Source: Tulasnella sp. 424
Taxonomy: Eukaryota; Basidiomycota; Agaricomycetes; Cantharellales; Tulasnellaceae
Direction of reading: 5' to 3'
Length of the DNA: 64,000 nt
Assembly: GCA_019633425.1 (NCBI GenBank)
Contig: WSUB01000175.1
Location: 1-64,000 of the forward strand
In this document: positions 47,103 to 58,045 of the stretch, piece after piece
Numbering within the stretch: the first letter of the stretch is position 1
How the letters are laid out: each line of letters begins with the position of its first letter
Program-made: the position numbers and the translations under genes
The notes under the pieces: generated by a model
Seen by the model: only the letters and a program-made list of their open reading frames with translations
The model's database searches: none
What the model was told of the DNA's origin: nothing

Positions 47103-48357
47103 TTATTGCTTTCGTTCTTCTAAGATTTCCTTAATGCCTAGATATGGGGAACGGGATCAGTAGCTGGCCACGCTGAGGCGAAGCTTTTTTTTACTTACGA
47201 TCGATGATATCAAGGTAAGCAGTCGTGGCAGGACTGTCAGGGTAGTCATCCAAGAAGCTGACCCCATAGTCGGCGCTCTTGCCGATTCTGGGATCGAGAG
47301 GGACGGAACCCAGGAGCTCGACATTGGTTTCTTCAGCAAGCCTCTTCGCTCCTCCTGTGGTTGGTTTGAAAATCTTGGACTCGGTCTTGCACCCAGGACA
47401 CACGAAACCGGCCATGTTCTCGACGAGACCCAATATCGGAACTCCGACTTTTCGGCAGAAATCAATCTCGCGGCGGACGTCCTGCAGAGCGACTTCTTGG
47501 GGTGTCGTAACGAGGATAGCACCATCGATCCCTGATTCCTTAAGGTACTGAACGACGCTGAGGTGTTCGTCCGAAGTTCCGGGTGGGGTGTCGACGAGCA
47601 TGTAATCGAGATAGCCCCAATCTACGTCTTTGAGAAACTGTGCGATGAGTCCGTTCTTCTTGGGGCCCCGCCACATGACCGCATCTTTGGCGGAGGGGAG
47701 GAGGAACCCGACAGAGATGGCGGCGAGGTTGGGTTGGGCATAAACGGGGGACCACCCTGATGACGAGGAATGAACTTGTTCGTTGGCTAACCCGAGAATG
47801 GTTGGAATCGAGGGTCCGCAAATGTCCAAATCAAGGACCCCAGTCTGATGAGGGGGGGCGGCAGCAACGAGGCGTCGTGCGCGCGCGTTGCGTGGGTCAG
47901 CGTTCGTGGTGGAGGTTCGAAAAATGATAAAGTGAAGAGAGCGACTCACCTGGGTAGCCTCGTCCGAAGCAAAGGCCCAAGCGAGCTGGGCCGTAAACGT
48001 ACTTTTGCCTACTCCACCTTTACCGCTGAGTACGAGGATTTTATGTTTTACGTCTGCCATCCGCTCGCGAATGAATGGAAGAGCCGGATCGGGACCCTTT
48101 GGCTTTGTGGAGGAGGCGCAAATCTCCTGGTTTGCACACCCATTGCACGCGTCAGATTTACCAGCGAGCTCGGATTCGGTGCCCTGATTGAGCGTAATGA
48201 GGAAGAAACTCGTGTTTTCAGTGAACCGGAGATTAGATAACGAGAAGAAAAGGGTACTCACGGGACAGTGCTGTGGTGCGTTTGAGGGTATGTCTGGGAG
48301 CGATGCTGAAACCTGGTCAGACGTTGTGGTCGCTGGCTGGTGTTGTACTGCCAACAT
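47103..48357 (-). CDS. nbp35: Nbp35, P-loop scaffold ATPase of cytosolic iron-sulphur assembly
   Basis: It starts [20 protein letters not shown] at 48357. The N-terminal cluster-binding motif spans the first intron and has the exact Nbp35 spacing C-x13-C-x2-C-x5-C (HCP joined to GTESELAG, then [10 protein letters not shown]), which separates it from Cfd1. The Walker A motif is [20 protein letters not shown]. Switch motifs follow in [13 protein letters not shown] and [15 protein letters not shown]. The conserved FVCPGC gives the two bridging Cys. A second intron lies near 47840-47950. A final 61-nt intron (47198-47138) leads to [10 protein letters not shown] and TAA at 47103; if unspliced, the protein ends two codons after the donor. 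It is divergent from the J-protein gene. Confidence 0.9.
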
Positions 48358-48600
48358 TGTGTGTAGTGCGAACAAGGGGCGGTGGATATGGGTGGCAAAG
48401 GGAGAACCAAGGGAGAGAGAGCGAAGCAGCTGACAAACAAGAGTCTCGCAGAAAGTTGCCACGAGTGATTTCTCGCAAAACTCTCCCCTACACAACCTCA
48501 TCATCCCCTTCCCTTCCCGCCTCCCTCTCCCCCCCCCCCTCCTCAACCACCCACCACGTCCGCCAGCCATCCTATCTCTGGGATATCCCAGCTACTACAA
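48358..48600. promoter_or_regulatory. Bidirectional promoter, nbp35 / J-protein gene
   Basis: Only 243 bp separate the two start codons. It contains a strong pyrimidine tract on plus with a C-run at 48530-48540. No TATA box was seen. The two genes are likely to share control elements. Confidence 0.6.
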
Positions 48601-51380
48601 TGGCGGACTACTACGCTGTCCTTGGAGTCTCAAAGACAGCCACAAAGGATGACAGTAAGTCTCTCTTTTTTCCTTCCGTTCTCTCCCCTCCCCTCGGTCT
48701 ACATTTGAATTATTGCTCACCACCCGTCTCATTTCTCTCTTCCCAAACAGTCAAGAAAGCTTACCGCAAAGCTGCCTTGAAAACCCATCCTGATCGCGTA
48801 TCACAAGACCAGAAGAAGGCTGCAGAAGATTCCTTCCGAGCGGTGACCGCCGCTTACGAGGTTTTGGCAGACGACAAGAACAGAGCCCTCTACGACAAGC
48901 ACGGCGTATTCCCCCCTCCAGCTACATCAAATTCGACCGGTTACAAGCCTCGCCCTAATCAGCCAGAGTACAAGCCATTTGGCAGCAGCTCTCAGCCCCC
49001 ACCGCCCTTCTTCGATGACGGTGGAGCAACTTTCCATTCATTCGCCTTCACAGACCCCTTTATTCTCTTCAACATGATGTTCGGCCAAGATCACTTCCCC
49101 GGTCAGGTAAGTCTTGAGGTTTTTTCTATTTCCAGTAGCACCATATGTTCCATTCGGTAAAGGGCTGGGCGCTGACGTTTCGTTACGTCGTTTTCCACCG
49201 CTTTATAGGTTCCTTTCCATCCTGGCCACCCCCATTCTCGACCAGTTCGCACCCCGGCTCCCATGTTCGACCCCCAATTCATGCAACAACCGGCTATGTT
49301 CCAGCAGCAATTCCAGTCCTTTGCGCAAGCCGGAGCTGCAACGTCCTTCCCACAAAGCACAAGCACAACCTCTACCGCGAATAATACCCCGACATCCACT
49401 ACCTGGTCTGAAACCACCACAGGCTCGCCAAAGGACAATGAGGACCGTGGTTGGATCAAGGAATCAAAAGTCACCAAAGTCACCCCTACGGGCACTCGGG
49501 AGACAACCATCAAAAAGACCGCTGCCGACGTAAGTGTTTCATGCAGACTCATTTCGAAGGGGGCGCTCGTTGCCCTGGTCGTCATTCGCGTCGGGGTATT
49601 TGGGTTCGCATGGTATTGCTCCGGGGCAATGCCGGAACTCCCACCACGCCCGTCCCTTTCTACATCAAAACCTGAGCGCGGCGGCCACCAGGGCGGTGCC
49701 TCTTGACACCGTCGAGAGGACAGGGCATCGCACTCTGGTTTACCCCGATTGCATCGCTTGCTGTACCTTCCCGTTTAGGCCATTTGATCAGTGACCTCTA
49801 TCACTTCGGCTACCCCACTTCTTTTCTCATCGCGTCCTCATGCCTTCTCTTCCTTATTCCATTTCTTTGGTTTCAAGCGATGAGACAATTACGGACTTGT
49901 ACTAACTTTATGCTACTCCCATAGGGCACCGTCTACATTACACGCGTCGCTGGAGACGGCTCAATCCGTCACTGGATCTCCATCAACGGTGTTGAGAAGC
50001 AAACAGATAGGGGTGCTCCGGAAATTGCTCCTCGCGTCCCCTTATCCCAAACCCAACCTCAAGTTCCGCCGCCTCAACCCCGACCTGCCGCATACGCTGC
50101 GGCCCCACAACAACAACCACAACCATCGTCCTCCTCGCGGCACTCTCCGAGCGCTTCACAGCCAGTTAACTCCGCCTACGACGCACAGGCGGCTTACGCG
50201 CGTGGTTATCCCCAAGCACCAGCCGCCGTCCCCGACCCTCTTCGGCGATCTGCTTCACGCGCCGGACATCATGAGAGGTCTGCTTCTCGCGCTGGACATC
50301 ACGAGCGATCCGCTTCCCGCGCCGGTCACCATGAGAAGGCATACCGTACGACTTCGCCGCCTCCTGTTCCACCAAAGGAGAACAAGACGACGACACCGGC
50401 CCCTTCCCCGACCGGATCGTATCCCTTTGCCTATCCCCAAGCCCCTGCTGCGGCAGTTCCCCAACGAGTCAAATCCCCATCGCCTCGACAGGAGGCTGGA
50501 CGTACCTCCGAACGTGAACGCGAGAAGGACTTGAGGCGAAACCACACGGTCCCGAGCCATGTGCTTTCATCTCAAGCAGCAGCGGCGCCTATGCCCCGAC
50601 CGCAGTCTCCCCACTTCTACCGGACGCGAACCACTTCGGATGCTCCCAGCAACCCTTCTCCTACCAAGCCCACTTCCTCGTCGGCAACTCAACAGTCTCG
50701 TTCTCGTTACGACAGCGTCACGGGTCAACCTACTAGAATGACGGAGGAGCCGACGTCGTACGTGTTCAGTGATACCGAGGCTGCACGTGTCAAGAGTGCG
50801 TCGGCCTACAAGCCGAGTCGGTCGAGCAATACGGTTCCCGCTCCCGGACCTCAACCAATGTCTCAGGGTGTGCCAATGGCTGCACCTGGTGCCACAGCTC
50901 CTCCCCGGCGCTCGTCTTCCCGATACGGACACCAGCATTCGCAGTCTATGCAGGCGCCCGGTGCAACCACCCGCCACCACTCCGTTCCGGTCCCCCAACC
51001 TATCCCCATGCCCATCACAAACGAACTTGGTCTTGGCTTTGTTCCACCTCCATCTTCGGGTCTTGGGTCCAGCCGCAACTCCGGAGCTTCCGTTGGTCCA
51101 AGCCAGCCTCTTGGCAAGTCCAGTCGCAATCCATCCTTCGAGGAGATTGTCTATCCCTACGGCTCCAACCCAAAATCGAGCTCGCGCTCCCAGCAGCAGC
51201 AACAACAACAACAGGCTTATGGCGGCAACCCGCTTCCGAACCCTCCAATGTACAGGGAACCTTGTACGTCTCAATTATCGAACTGTCACGCTCGACAAAC
51301 CTGATCTAATTTCTTTCTTGGCAGGGACAGCTGAAGCCCAACAACAACAACAGGCACGATACCGACAAGCTGCAGCTTAG
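48601..51380 (+). CDS. J-domain (Hsp40) protein with long low-complexity tail
   Basis: It starts [18 protein letters not shown] at 48601. After an intron the J domain continues [20 protein letters not shown], with the essential HPD, then [22 protein letters not shown]-like acidic region ([17 protein letters not shown]), a Gln/Phe-rich part and [20 protein letters not shown] follow, resembling DnaJB6-type C-termini. The last 350 residues are Ser/Pro/Arg-rich with three tandem copies of [10 protein letters not shown] (about 50239-50340) and a poly-Gln run (about 51191-51215), ending ARYRQAAA at 51380. J proteins stimulate Hsp70 ATPase; no zinc fingers or signal peptide are present. Introns lie near 48654-48750, 49107-49208, 49530-49923 and 51265-51324. 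Confidence 0.85.
50239..50340 (+). repeat. Three tandem 30-bp coding repeats ([10 protein letters not shown])
   Basis: Within the J-protein tail the decapeptide [10 protein letters not shown] occurs three times in a row. Third-position differences between units show the array is not brand new. Ser/Arg content suggests phosphorylation or RNA-related contacts, which is inference only. Confidence 0.8.
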
Positions 51381-52121
51381 ACTGCTGAAATACGCTTTCT
51401 TTTATTACTAGAACGCCTGCGACTTTTCCTCCTGGCGACGTTATCCCCTACGATTCCCTCCCTAATGTTCCAGCCCCGATACCACTCACCACGATTCTTT
51501 ATTCCTCAGCCACGCTCTTGGATCTCACAGTCTCTTTTTTTTTCCTCTCTTCTTTTCCCACCTTGCCCCAAGCCTACCCTCCGCGCACACCACTTAATAT
51601 ATTCCCCCTCGCGTTTGGTTGGTTGTCCATATCCTCTTCTCATTTCCCGTTTTGCCTCGTACGTATCTCGATTTCCCGTTTCCCTCGTCCGCTTACCCTC
51701 TCGCCCTTTCTTCACCCCCTCCTCTTGTATTACAGTTATGCTCTTTCTAGTTCTTCTGCTACTAGTCTGGTCTATTTTTTTTTGTCATCTGTCATCTTCA
51801 TTTTGCCCGTACCATTTCTGTCGTGTTTCCTTTCACGCTTACTTATGATTTGTTTTCACGCTGTGTTTGATACGTACGATTTTGTCACTAGTTTTCTGAT
51901 TTGGCTTCATTAATCTATTACGACCCCCACGCACCCGCTGTACGCCACTGGATGGTGTATGGCGTGCTTTCTTTCAAAGTTGCGAGTGGATGCGATCCTG
52001 ATCGACATGGCCCCGAGGATCAGTGCACCTTTTCCTAAGCGATCGATTGTCATTTAGACGTTTTGGGACATTTGGAAACGTGTGCCAAATAGCCGTGGAA
52101 GGTTCTGGAAGGATAAAAAAA
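51381..52121. other. 3' flank of J-protein gene, pyrimidine-rich
   Basis: This stretch is T/C-rich from 51400 to 51860, as expected for a long 3' UTR. No protein family was recognised in any frame. The 5S rRNA terminator lies at its right end. Confidence 0.5.
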
Positions 52122-52123
52122 AA
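52115..52123 (-). terminator. RNA polymerase III terminator of the 5S rRNA gene
   Basis: Read on the minus strand, nine consecutive T follow and overlap the end of the 5S rRNA. A T-run of this length directly after the RNA 3' end is the standard Pol III stop. Confidence 0.85.
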
Positions 52124-52239
52124 CTTCAGCACCCAGGATTCCCATGTGGTCCCCCACCATGGTACTAACTGAGCGGTACAGTGCTTGACTGCGCAGATCG
52201 GACGGGATGCGGTATTTTCACTGTCCTATGGCCGAAGAT
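52122..52239 (-). rRNA. 5S ribosomal RNA
   Basis: The minus strand reads ATCTTCGGCCATAGGAC, then GCATCCCGTCCGATCTG, GTTAGTACCATGGTGGGGGA and GGGAATCCTGGGTGCTG. These are the hallmark blocks of basidiomycete 5S rRNA, in order and spacing, over exactly 118 nt. The ends pair as helix I: CTTCGGC with GCTGAAG. The usual basidiomycete ends as I recall them (CCACGGC / GCTGTGG) differ on both sides in a way that keeps pairing, which argues for a functional gene rather than a relic. The internal promoter lies within the gene, as normal for 5S. It is a single dispersed copy here, with no other rRNA gene in the window. Confidence 0.92.
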
Positions 52240-52528
52240 ACCATGCATTGAAATATTTTCTCTAAGACTTGCCTTTTGCATAGAGTACAGTATTCCCGAA
52301 CAAGATGGTATGATGGAGGGGAAGGTGGTCACTGGTTTGGTGACCGGATCCCCCATACTGTAGAAAATCTCACCGACCCATTTCACCAACCCATTTCTCC
52401 TCTCAAGTCACCATGAAGCAAAGTTTAGCATTGAGAGGAGCTCTTTGATATACAAATCGAGTAATACAGGTTTATCGAAACATTACTTTACAAAACAAAC
52501 GGATTGCATCGTTCCTTTCTCGCGTCAC

Positions 52529-54038
52529 TTATGAGTGACCGATGATAGCTCGAGGGCGGTAGAGATCGTCGATGGCCTTGACCTCATCTTCAGTCAACTT
52601 AACATTAACGGCTCCTGTGTACACAAAAATAGGTGTGATCAGCTCTAGAGCGTGATTTATGTATATCGAAATGGGACTTACCGACAAGGTCTTCGAGCTT
52701 GTCAAGAGAGGTGGTTCCAACGATGGGCGCTGTAATGAAGGGCTTTGACATAGACCAGGCTACTGCAACTTGGGCCATGCTGATGCCTCGCCTCTTGGCG
52801 ATCTCGGAGACTCTAAGAAATGGAGAAAATCAAGTTAGTAGCTCGTGTCTCCCGCAGTGAGGGTGACGCACTTCTTATTAATGTCCATAAGGAATGTGTC
52901 CCCCTCGGAGTCGCCCATGACACCTTTGAAGAAGTTATCCTTCGCCTCTCTGCTGCTTCCTTCCTCCAGAGTTCTTGTCAGGAAGCCGCGAGCGAGAGGC
53001 GACCAGGGAATCATGCCGACGCCCATATCCTGCAGCAGAGGAACCATCTCGCGTTCTTCCTCGCGATAAGCGGCGTTGTAGTAGTTTTGCATGGAAACGA
53101 ACTCGGTGAGACCGTGCTGACGAGCATAGCTTTGCATCTTGTGGACTAAGGGCAACGATGTTAGAGGATGATGTCGACGACCGTGGCTCGACTGGACTCA
53201 CATTGCCAGGCGTAGCACGAAGACATTCCGATGTACCTTGCATAGCCCGCCTTCACGACGTCGTGCAGAGCCTGCATGGTCTCTTCGATAGGAGTATTGT
53301 AGTCGAAGCGGTGGCCTGTAAGCTTGGAACGCGTAAGACACCAGGACCGGAACTCAACGGGGAAGATATGCTCACATTGCAGGAGGTCGACGTAGTCCAA
53401 TTGAAGACGTTCCAAGGAGTGCTTGATACTTTCGAAGATGTGCTATTGGCGTCGTTGAATAGGTCAGTCAGACGAACTCGACTAAAGACTCTGCTAGCGA
53501 CACACCTTTCGGCTGAGCCCTTGCTGGTTCACGTAACGCCGCTTCTCTACCTCCTCCGGAGTGGCGAAGAACAAGTCGTCCCTAGTTCCACGTGCAACTG
53601 GGAAGTAGACTTTGGTCATGATGACAATTTCGTCACGGGGCAAGTTGAACTGCTTGATAGCTTTGCCGAGGATGATCTCGGAACGGCCGTTGGAGTAGAC
53701 GTTGGCAGTATCGAAGGCGTTGATACCCAAGTTGTAGGCCGCTTTAATGTGCTTGAGGGCTAATAGCGATGCAGTTCCTTGTTAGCATTCGGCTGACCCG
53801 GGCAGACAACCGCGAGTGTATGTACAGTACCTTCCTCCTCCTCGAGAACCCAGCCTTGCCACTCAGGCGTGCCGTAGCTCATGCATCCTCTTTGAGGAGC
53901 AGAATCAGTGAAGCGATCAACCAGGTTTGAATGATGTTATACTTACAGGATAAGCTTGGAGACTTTAAGGCCAGACTTCCCCAGTCGGACGTAGGGCATG
54001 TTGGAGATGGTCACGTCGGAGGTAGTTGTTGAAGACAT
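52529..54038 (-). CDS. Aldo-keto reductase
   Basis: It starts MSSTTTSDVTISNMPYVRLG at 54038. The (beta/alpha)8 barrel shows GINAFDTANVYSNGRSE (catalytic Asp and Tyr), IVIMTKVYF (catalytic Lys), LDYVDLLQ joined across an intron to CHRFDYNTP (catalytic His), YIGMSSCYAWQ, EFVSMQNYYNA, GMIPWSPLARGFLTRT and APIVGTTSLDKLEDL (NADPH phosphate site), ending PRAIIGHS at 52529. These enzymes reduce aldehydes and ketones with NADPH in the cytosol. The type is close to fungal aryl-alcohol dehydrogenase-like proteins; the substrate is unknown. Seven or so introns have consensus ends. The promoter was later copied and partly inverted at 58660-59060. Confidence 0.88.
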
Positions 54039-54692
54039 TTTTCTGTGCAGTGGAAGTAAGTGGAGATGGGCTTGAGGGCGAGGGAGATGTCGATTGTGGT
54101 GAACGTCGGTCGTCTCCTGCTGGCTGCATTTATATACGTATGCCTCTGGAGGGGTGGATTTCGGTGTACGTGCCACTGATTTCACGAATATTGGCCCCTC
54201 CACCCAGGTGGCGGCCGCTTTAGACTTTTTGGGATGCACTTCGTGAAGAACTCTTTGTCGCCGTGCATGGTAGGGTCTCCGGTGGGTCGAAAAGTGGAGG
54301 TTTGGAGGTGGGGCTTCAGTGAGGTGGAGGTTGTACTTCGATTGGGCTCAATCCGCGTTGGAACCGAGCCAAAGTCCGAGCTTCTCAACATTTGGTGGAG
54401 GACCTCCACCATCCACTGCTATAAAAGGTAATACCCTCCGTCAGGGCTAAACTACAGAAACAATCCGTGGTATGAGTGAGACTTCTGGGAGTCTTCGAGC
54501 CATGAGTACTTGAGATCTGGGCTTCAAAATGATAGCGAGCAGCAAGCTACCTTGGACCAAGGCACATACGACCTCTTTACGAAGCATATATTAGTTTGTA
54601 GCAATCGTATCAAATCTAGCAAAATTACAATGTCCATGTAAATTAGATTATGAACAATCCTCGTTTAACTCTGATCGTGCAGCTGTCCGATA
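54039..54692. promoter_or_regulatory. Aldo-keto reductase promoter and esterase A 3' flank
   Basis: It has a near-palindrome ggtggaggacctccacc (about 54394-54410) followed by a TATA-like ctataaaagg. Most of the region has a second, rearranged copy at 58660-59297. No gene. Confidence 0.55.
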
Positions 54693-55860
54693 TTAGAAGA
54701 TGCGGCCCTGAGCTTTAAAAGCCTCTTCAGCAATTATCTTGTGAGTCTTTGCTGATGGGTGGTAAATATCCCAGAACTATGTGCGTAATCGCTCAGTTAA
54801 CCAAGTTCACAATCAGGGGTACAGAAGCTCGGTCACTTACAACGCGGGCGTCCGGATCACTGCAAACGGATCTTGGAACACCGGCCTCGATCGAGTACAC
54901 GCCGTTTATGCAGTTTTGATCGAACACCTCAGGTGAGAAGCCAAAACTTTCTGGGTTTGCTAGCATTTGAGGAAATAGGGTGTAAAGATCGAGGTACGCG
55001 ATGCGAGTACCATTGGGAGGGTTTTGTGCGAGCGAGGAAAGCAAATCGGCGAGATTCTTGGAGTAAGTGGATAAAGTGGTCTGGTATTCCGGTGGAGTGT
55101 ATTTTTTGGCAAAAGGTAGAAGGGCCAGGTCTGGGAAAGATGCGAGGAGGAAGCTCGATGCGCCTGCATATCTCGTCGAATGAGCGGGTGCATCGAATTT
55201 ACGTTTCTGGAGAAACAGGTCCTCACCTTTGCTGTCCTGCAGTTGCTTCATGCCCTTCACGATTGCTTGGAAGACGGACTCGGCGCTCACGGCGGAGTTA
55301 ATAAAGATGTCGTTCGACCCGATGACGAGGGCGTAAAGAATATCGCCAAATCCATAAGATTCGGAAGTTTGGTTGACGGCAATGTATTGTGTGATTTGGT
55401 CCAGCATCGAGGGTACGGGAATCGTCGAGTTCGCCCCAGTATAACCTTGAACGAGGGCATTGTCGCTCGTCGCACCTCCGGTCGCCTTGTCCTTCAAATA
55501 ACTAGCTATGTTGAGCGATTCGGAGAGAACCACAGGCCAGACTGGTCCGTTTGAGAAGGTGTGGTTATAGTAGGCTGGATCTGCCGGCCATGTGTGGTTG
55601 GAGATGACCCAAGCACCGTGTCCTAAGGAGATGCAAGGGAGTTGGCATCCATCATTCAACGCTCACTTAAAGTTCAAGACGTTTTACTGACCATCATCCG
55701 AGAAAGAGTCGCCAAAAACGACTATGGTTCCGAATTGGTGACCCGGGGAAAGTTGTCTGGCGAATCCCACAGGCGAAGGCACTTCCGTTAAGAGAGGAGC
55801 AGCCGTGGCTGAGATAGCAAAGGCAAGTGTAAAAGCGAGCTGGCTAGAAATGGAGAACAT
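54693..55860 (-). CDS. Secreted GDSL/SGNH esterase (CE16-like), copy A
   Basis: It starts MFSISSQLAFTLAFAISATA, a signal peptide, at 55860. Block I is IVVFGDSFSDDG with the nucleophile Ser. Exon 2 begins HGAWVISNHTWPADPAYYNH. Block II lies around TGGATSDN. Block III is VIGSNDIF (oxyanion Asn). The third main exon has AGASSFLLASFPDLALLPFA and DLYTLFPQML. The short last exon, after the donor at SDPDARV, gives FWDIYHPSAKTHKIIAEEAF with the catalytic Asp and His (D-x-x-H), ending QGRIF at 54693. Such enzymes remove acetyl groups from plant polysaccharides or act as lipases; the exact substrate is unknown. It is the most divergent member of the local array. Confidence 0.86.
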
Positions 55861-56853
55861 TGCTGCGATTGGTCTTCGACTCCGCTGGTGAGATTGTAAG
55901 GGTTGTTGCGTACAGCTGGATGCGGTAGAAGATGGTTGCTCAGGTGAGGGATGCGGGCACAGCTCTTTATAAAGGTTGACTGTGTCGTTGGTGGTGTGCG
56001 CATTTCCTGCTGGTCGCTTGGAACGGCCTCGTGCCCGCGGTAAGAGGCGCTATTTGTGCTGAGACCTCCGGTCAGAGTCACTGATTGACGATCATCGAAT
56101 GTTCCTTTCTCACCATAATTGCAGCGGCTCAGTAATGCTATACGATGAGTGGGAAAGAATGTTGGGGACCCCCGTTAAGACGCCATTCAAAGTGGTAAAT
56201 TCCGAATACACATTCGGTGTAAAAGGACCTATCTAGCCACGGGCGGAGTTGTTTCCCGACCTGATGGCGTCAGCCGGAGATGTCCATCTACATTTTAAGC
56301 TTGGGAGTCTCGTCCTGGCGGCTTCTCTCGCCGATCATGATCGGCACAGCCCCCGCAGTGAAGCGAAGAAGCACTTGCGGGCCTTGCATCCAGCTTCTGG
56401 CGATCCAATGGTGGCCTGGCATGGTCGGTTTGACTTGCCTACACGGAACGGCAAGACCACAGGGAGCCCCCAAATACGGGTAAGGTGGGCGTGACGCTGT
56501 GGCCGCGCCAACTGCCCTCTGATAGATAAACACGGCCGAGGTAGAGGTTAACGAGTTTATGTTGACCTACATAAACCGTGAGATGTTGGCTGTCCGGTGG
56601 AGAAAAATACATGGAACCGGGGTAGGGCTAGGCGGGTGGTAAACTCTCTGCATTCGTCTTGAGCGGTCGAACCATAGGGCGAAACCAGAGAATATGCGAT
56701 TGCAATAAAATGTACTAAGACACGGAAGATTTTGTAGTCCTTGTAAGAGCGGCGGCGAGAATTACAGGAACCAAGAAGCTGCCGCTCGAGTACAATCCAT
56801 TTCCGGGTTCGTTCGGGGGCCACTCCGTGCGGCTCGAATGCACCCATCCCGTA
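55861..56853. promoter_or_regulatory. Promoter of esterase A; 3' flank of esterase B
   Basis: About 1 kb without a recognisable gene. 56610-56850 has parallel copies 3' of esterases C and D, so it travelled with the duplications. The middle part (56050-56560) seems unique. Confidence 0.45.
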
Positions 56854-58045
56854 CTACAAGACCTTGGCGAGGGCTTTGATAGCCTCGGCAGCGATGATCT
56901 TATGGGTCTTGCCCGATGGATGGTAAATATCCGAGAACTATGCGCGGGCAATTGCAATCAGTCGATCAGGTTCGCGAGCCCTCGGAATGCGAGAGATCGT
57001 CACGTACCGCACGCTTGTCAGGATCACTGCAAACGGATCTCGGGACGCCCTCGGTTGAGTATACGCCGCTGATGCAGTTCTGCCCGACCACCGTGGGTGA
57101 GAAGCCATAGCGTTCTGGGTGGGCCAGGATTTGAGGGAATAAGGTGTAAAGATCGACATAGGCGACATGTGTGCCTTTGGGAGGGTTGCTAGCGAGCGAA
57201 GAAAGAGAGTTTGCAAAATCCTTGGAATACGTGGAGAGAACGGTCTGGTATGTTGATGGAGTTGACTTGGCAAAGGGGAGGAGGGCTAGGTCCGGATAGG
57301 ATATCACAATGAAGTTCGATGCACCTGCGTATATCATCGTATGAGCTTATATGATAAGGTCATCGAGACATTAATAGGAGAGCTTGCCTTCCTTGTCCTG
57401 CAGCTGTTTTATTCCCTTCTTTATTGCTTGGACAGAGGACTGACCGCTCGCGTTAGGGTCGAAGAAGATATCATTCGCCCCAACGACAAGAGCATAAAGG
57501 GAGTCAGAGTTGCCATAAGATGCGGGCGTCTTCGCGGTGTATTGCGCAATTTGATCCAGCATCGAAGGTACTGGGATGGTCGAGTCCGCTCCAGTGTAGC
57601 CTTGGACGACAGCGTTGTCGCTCGTCGCTCCCCCAATCGCCTTGTCTGCCAACTTGTTACTGATGCCCAACGTTCCGGAAAGAACGACAGGCCAGACAGG
57701 TCCGTTTGAGAAGGAATGTTGATAGTAGGCTGGATCCGCTGGCCACGTATGGTTGGAAACGACCCAAGCACCTTGTCCTACATAAGAGAGCGCGGGCAGA
57801 ATGTGCTTCGTCAATCGAAGTGCGTTCAAAGTACAGCCGAGAAGCGAGAAAGGCTATTACTGACCATCATCCGAGAAAGAGTCGCCAAAAACGACAAGGC
57901 GTTTGAATTGACGCGTCCTAGCGAAATTTTTGATTGCTTGCCCATCGAACCCGACGGGCGACGAGCCATCCGTTGGGAACGGAACAGCCGCAGTGGAGAT
58001 TGCCAACGCCAGTGTGAATACGAGCTTGCCAGTAGTGGAGATCAT
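56854..58045 (-). CDS. Secreted GDSL/SGNH esterase (CE16-like), copy B
   Basis: It starts MISTTGKLVFTLALAISTAA at 58045. All catalytic blocks are present: LVVFGDSFSDDG, GGATSDN, LVVGANDIFF, and the last exon FSDIYHPSGKTHKIIAAEAI, stop TAG at 56854. The residue before the catalytic Asp is Ser where copies A and D have Trp. Exon layout matches copy A. No disabling mutation was seen. Its closest relative is copy C. Confidence 0.85.

Noticed and set aside
51465..51913. Overlapping open frames in the T/C-rich stretch after the J-protein gene
   Set aside because: Low-complexity Phe/Leu/Ser runs from pyrimidine bias, with no family motif. Treated as 3' UTR.
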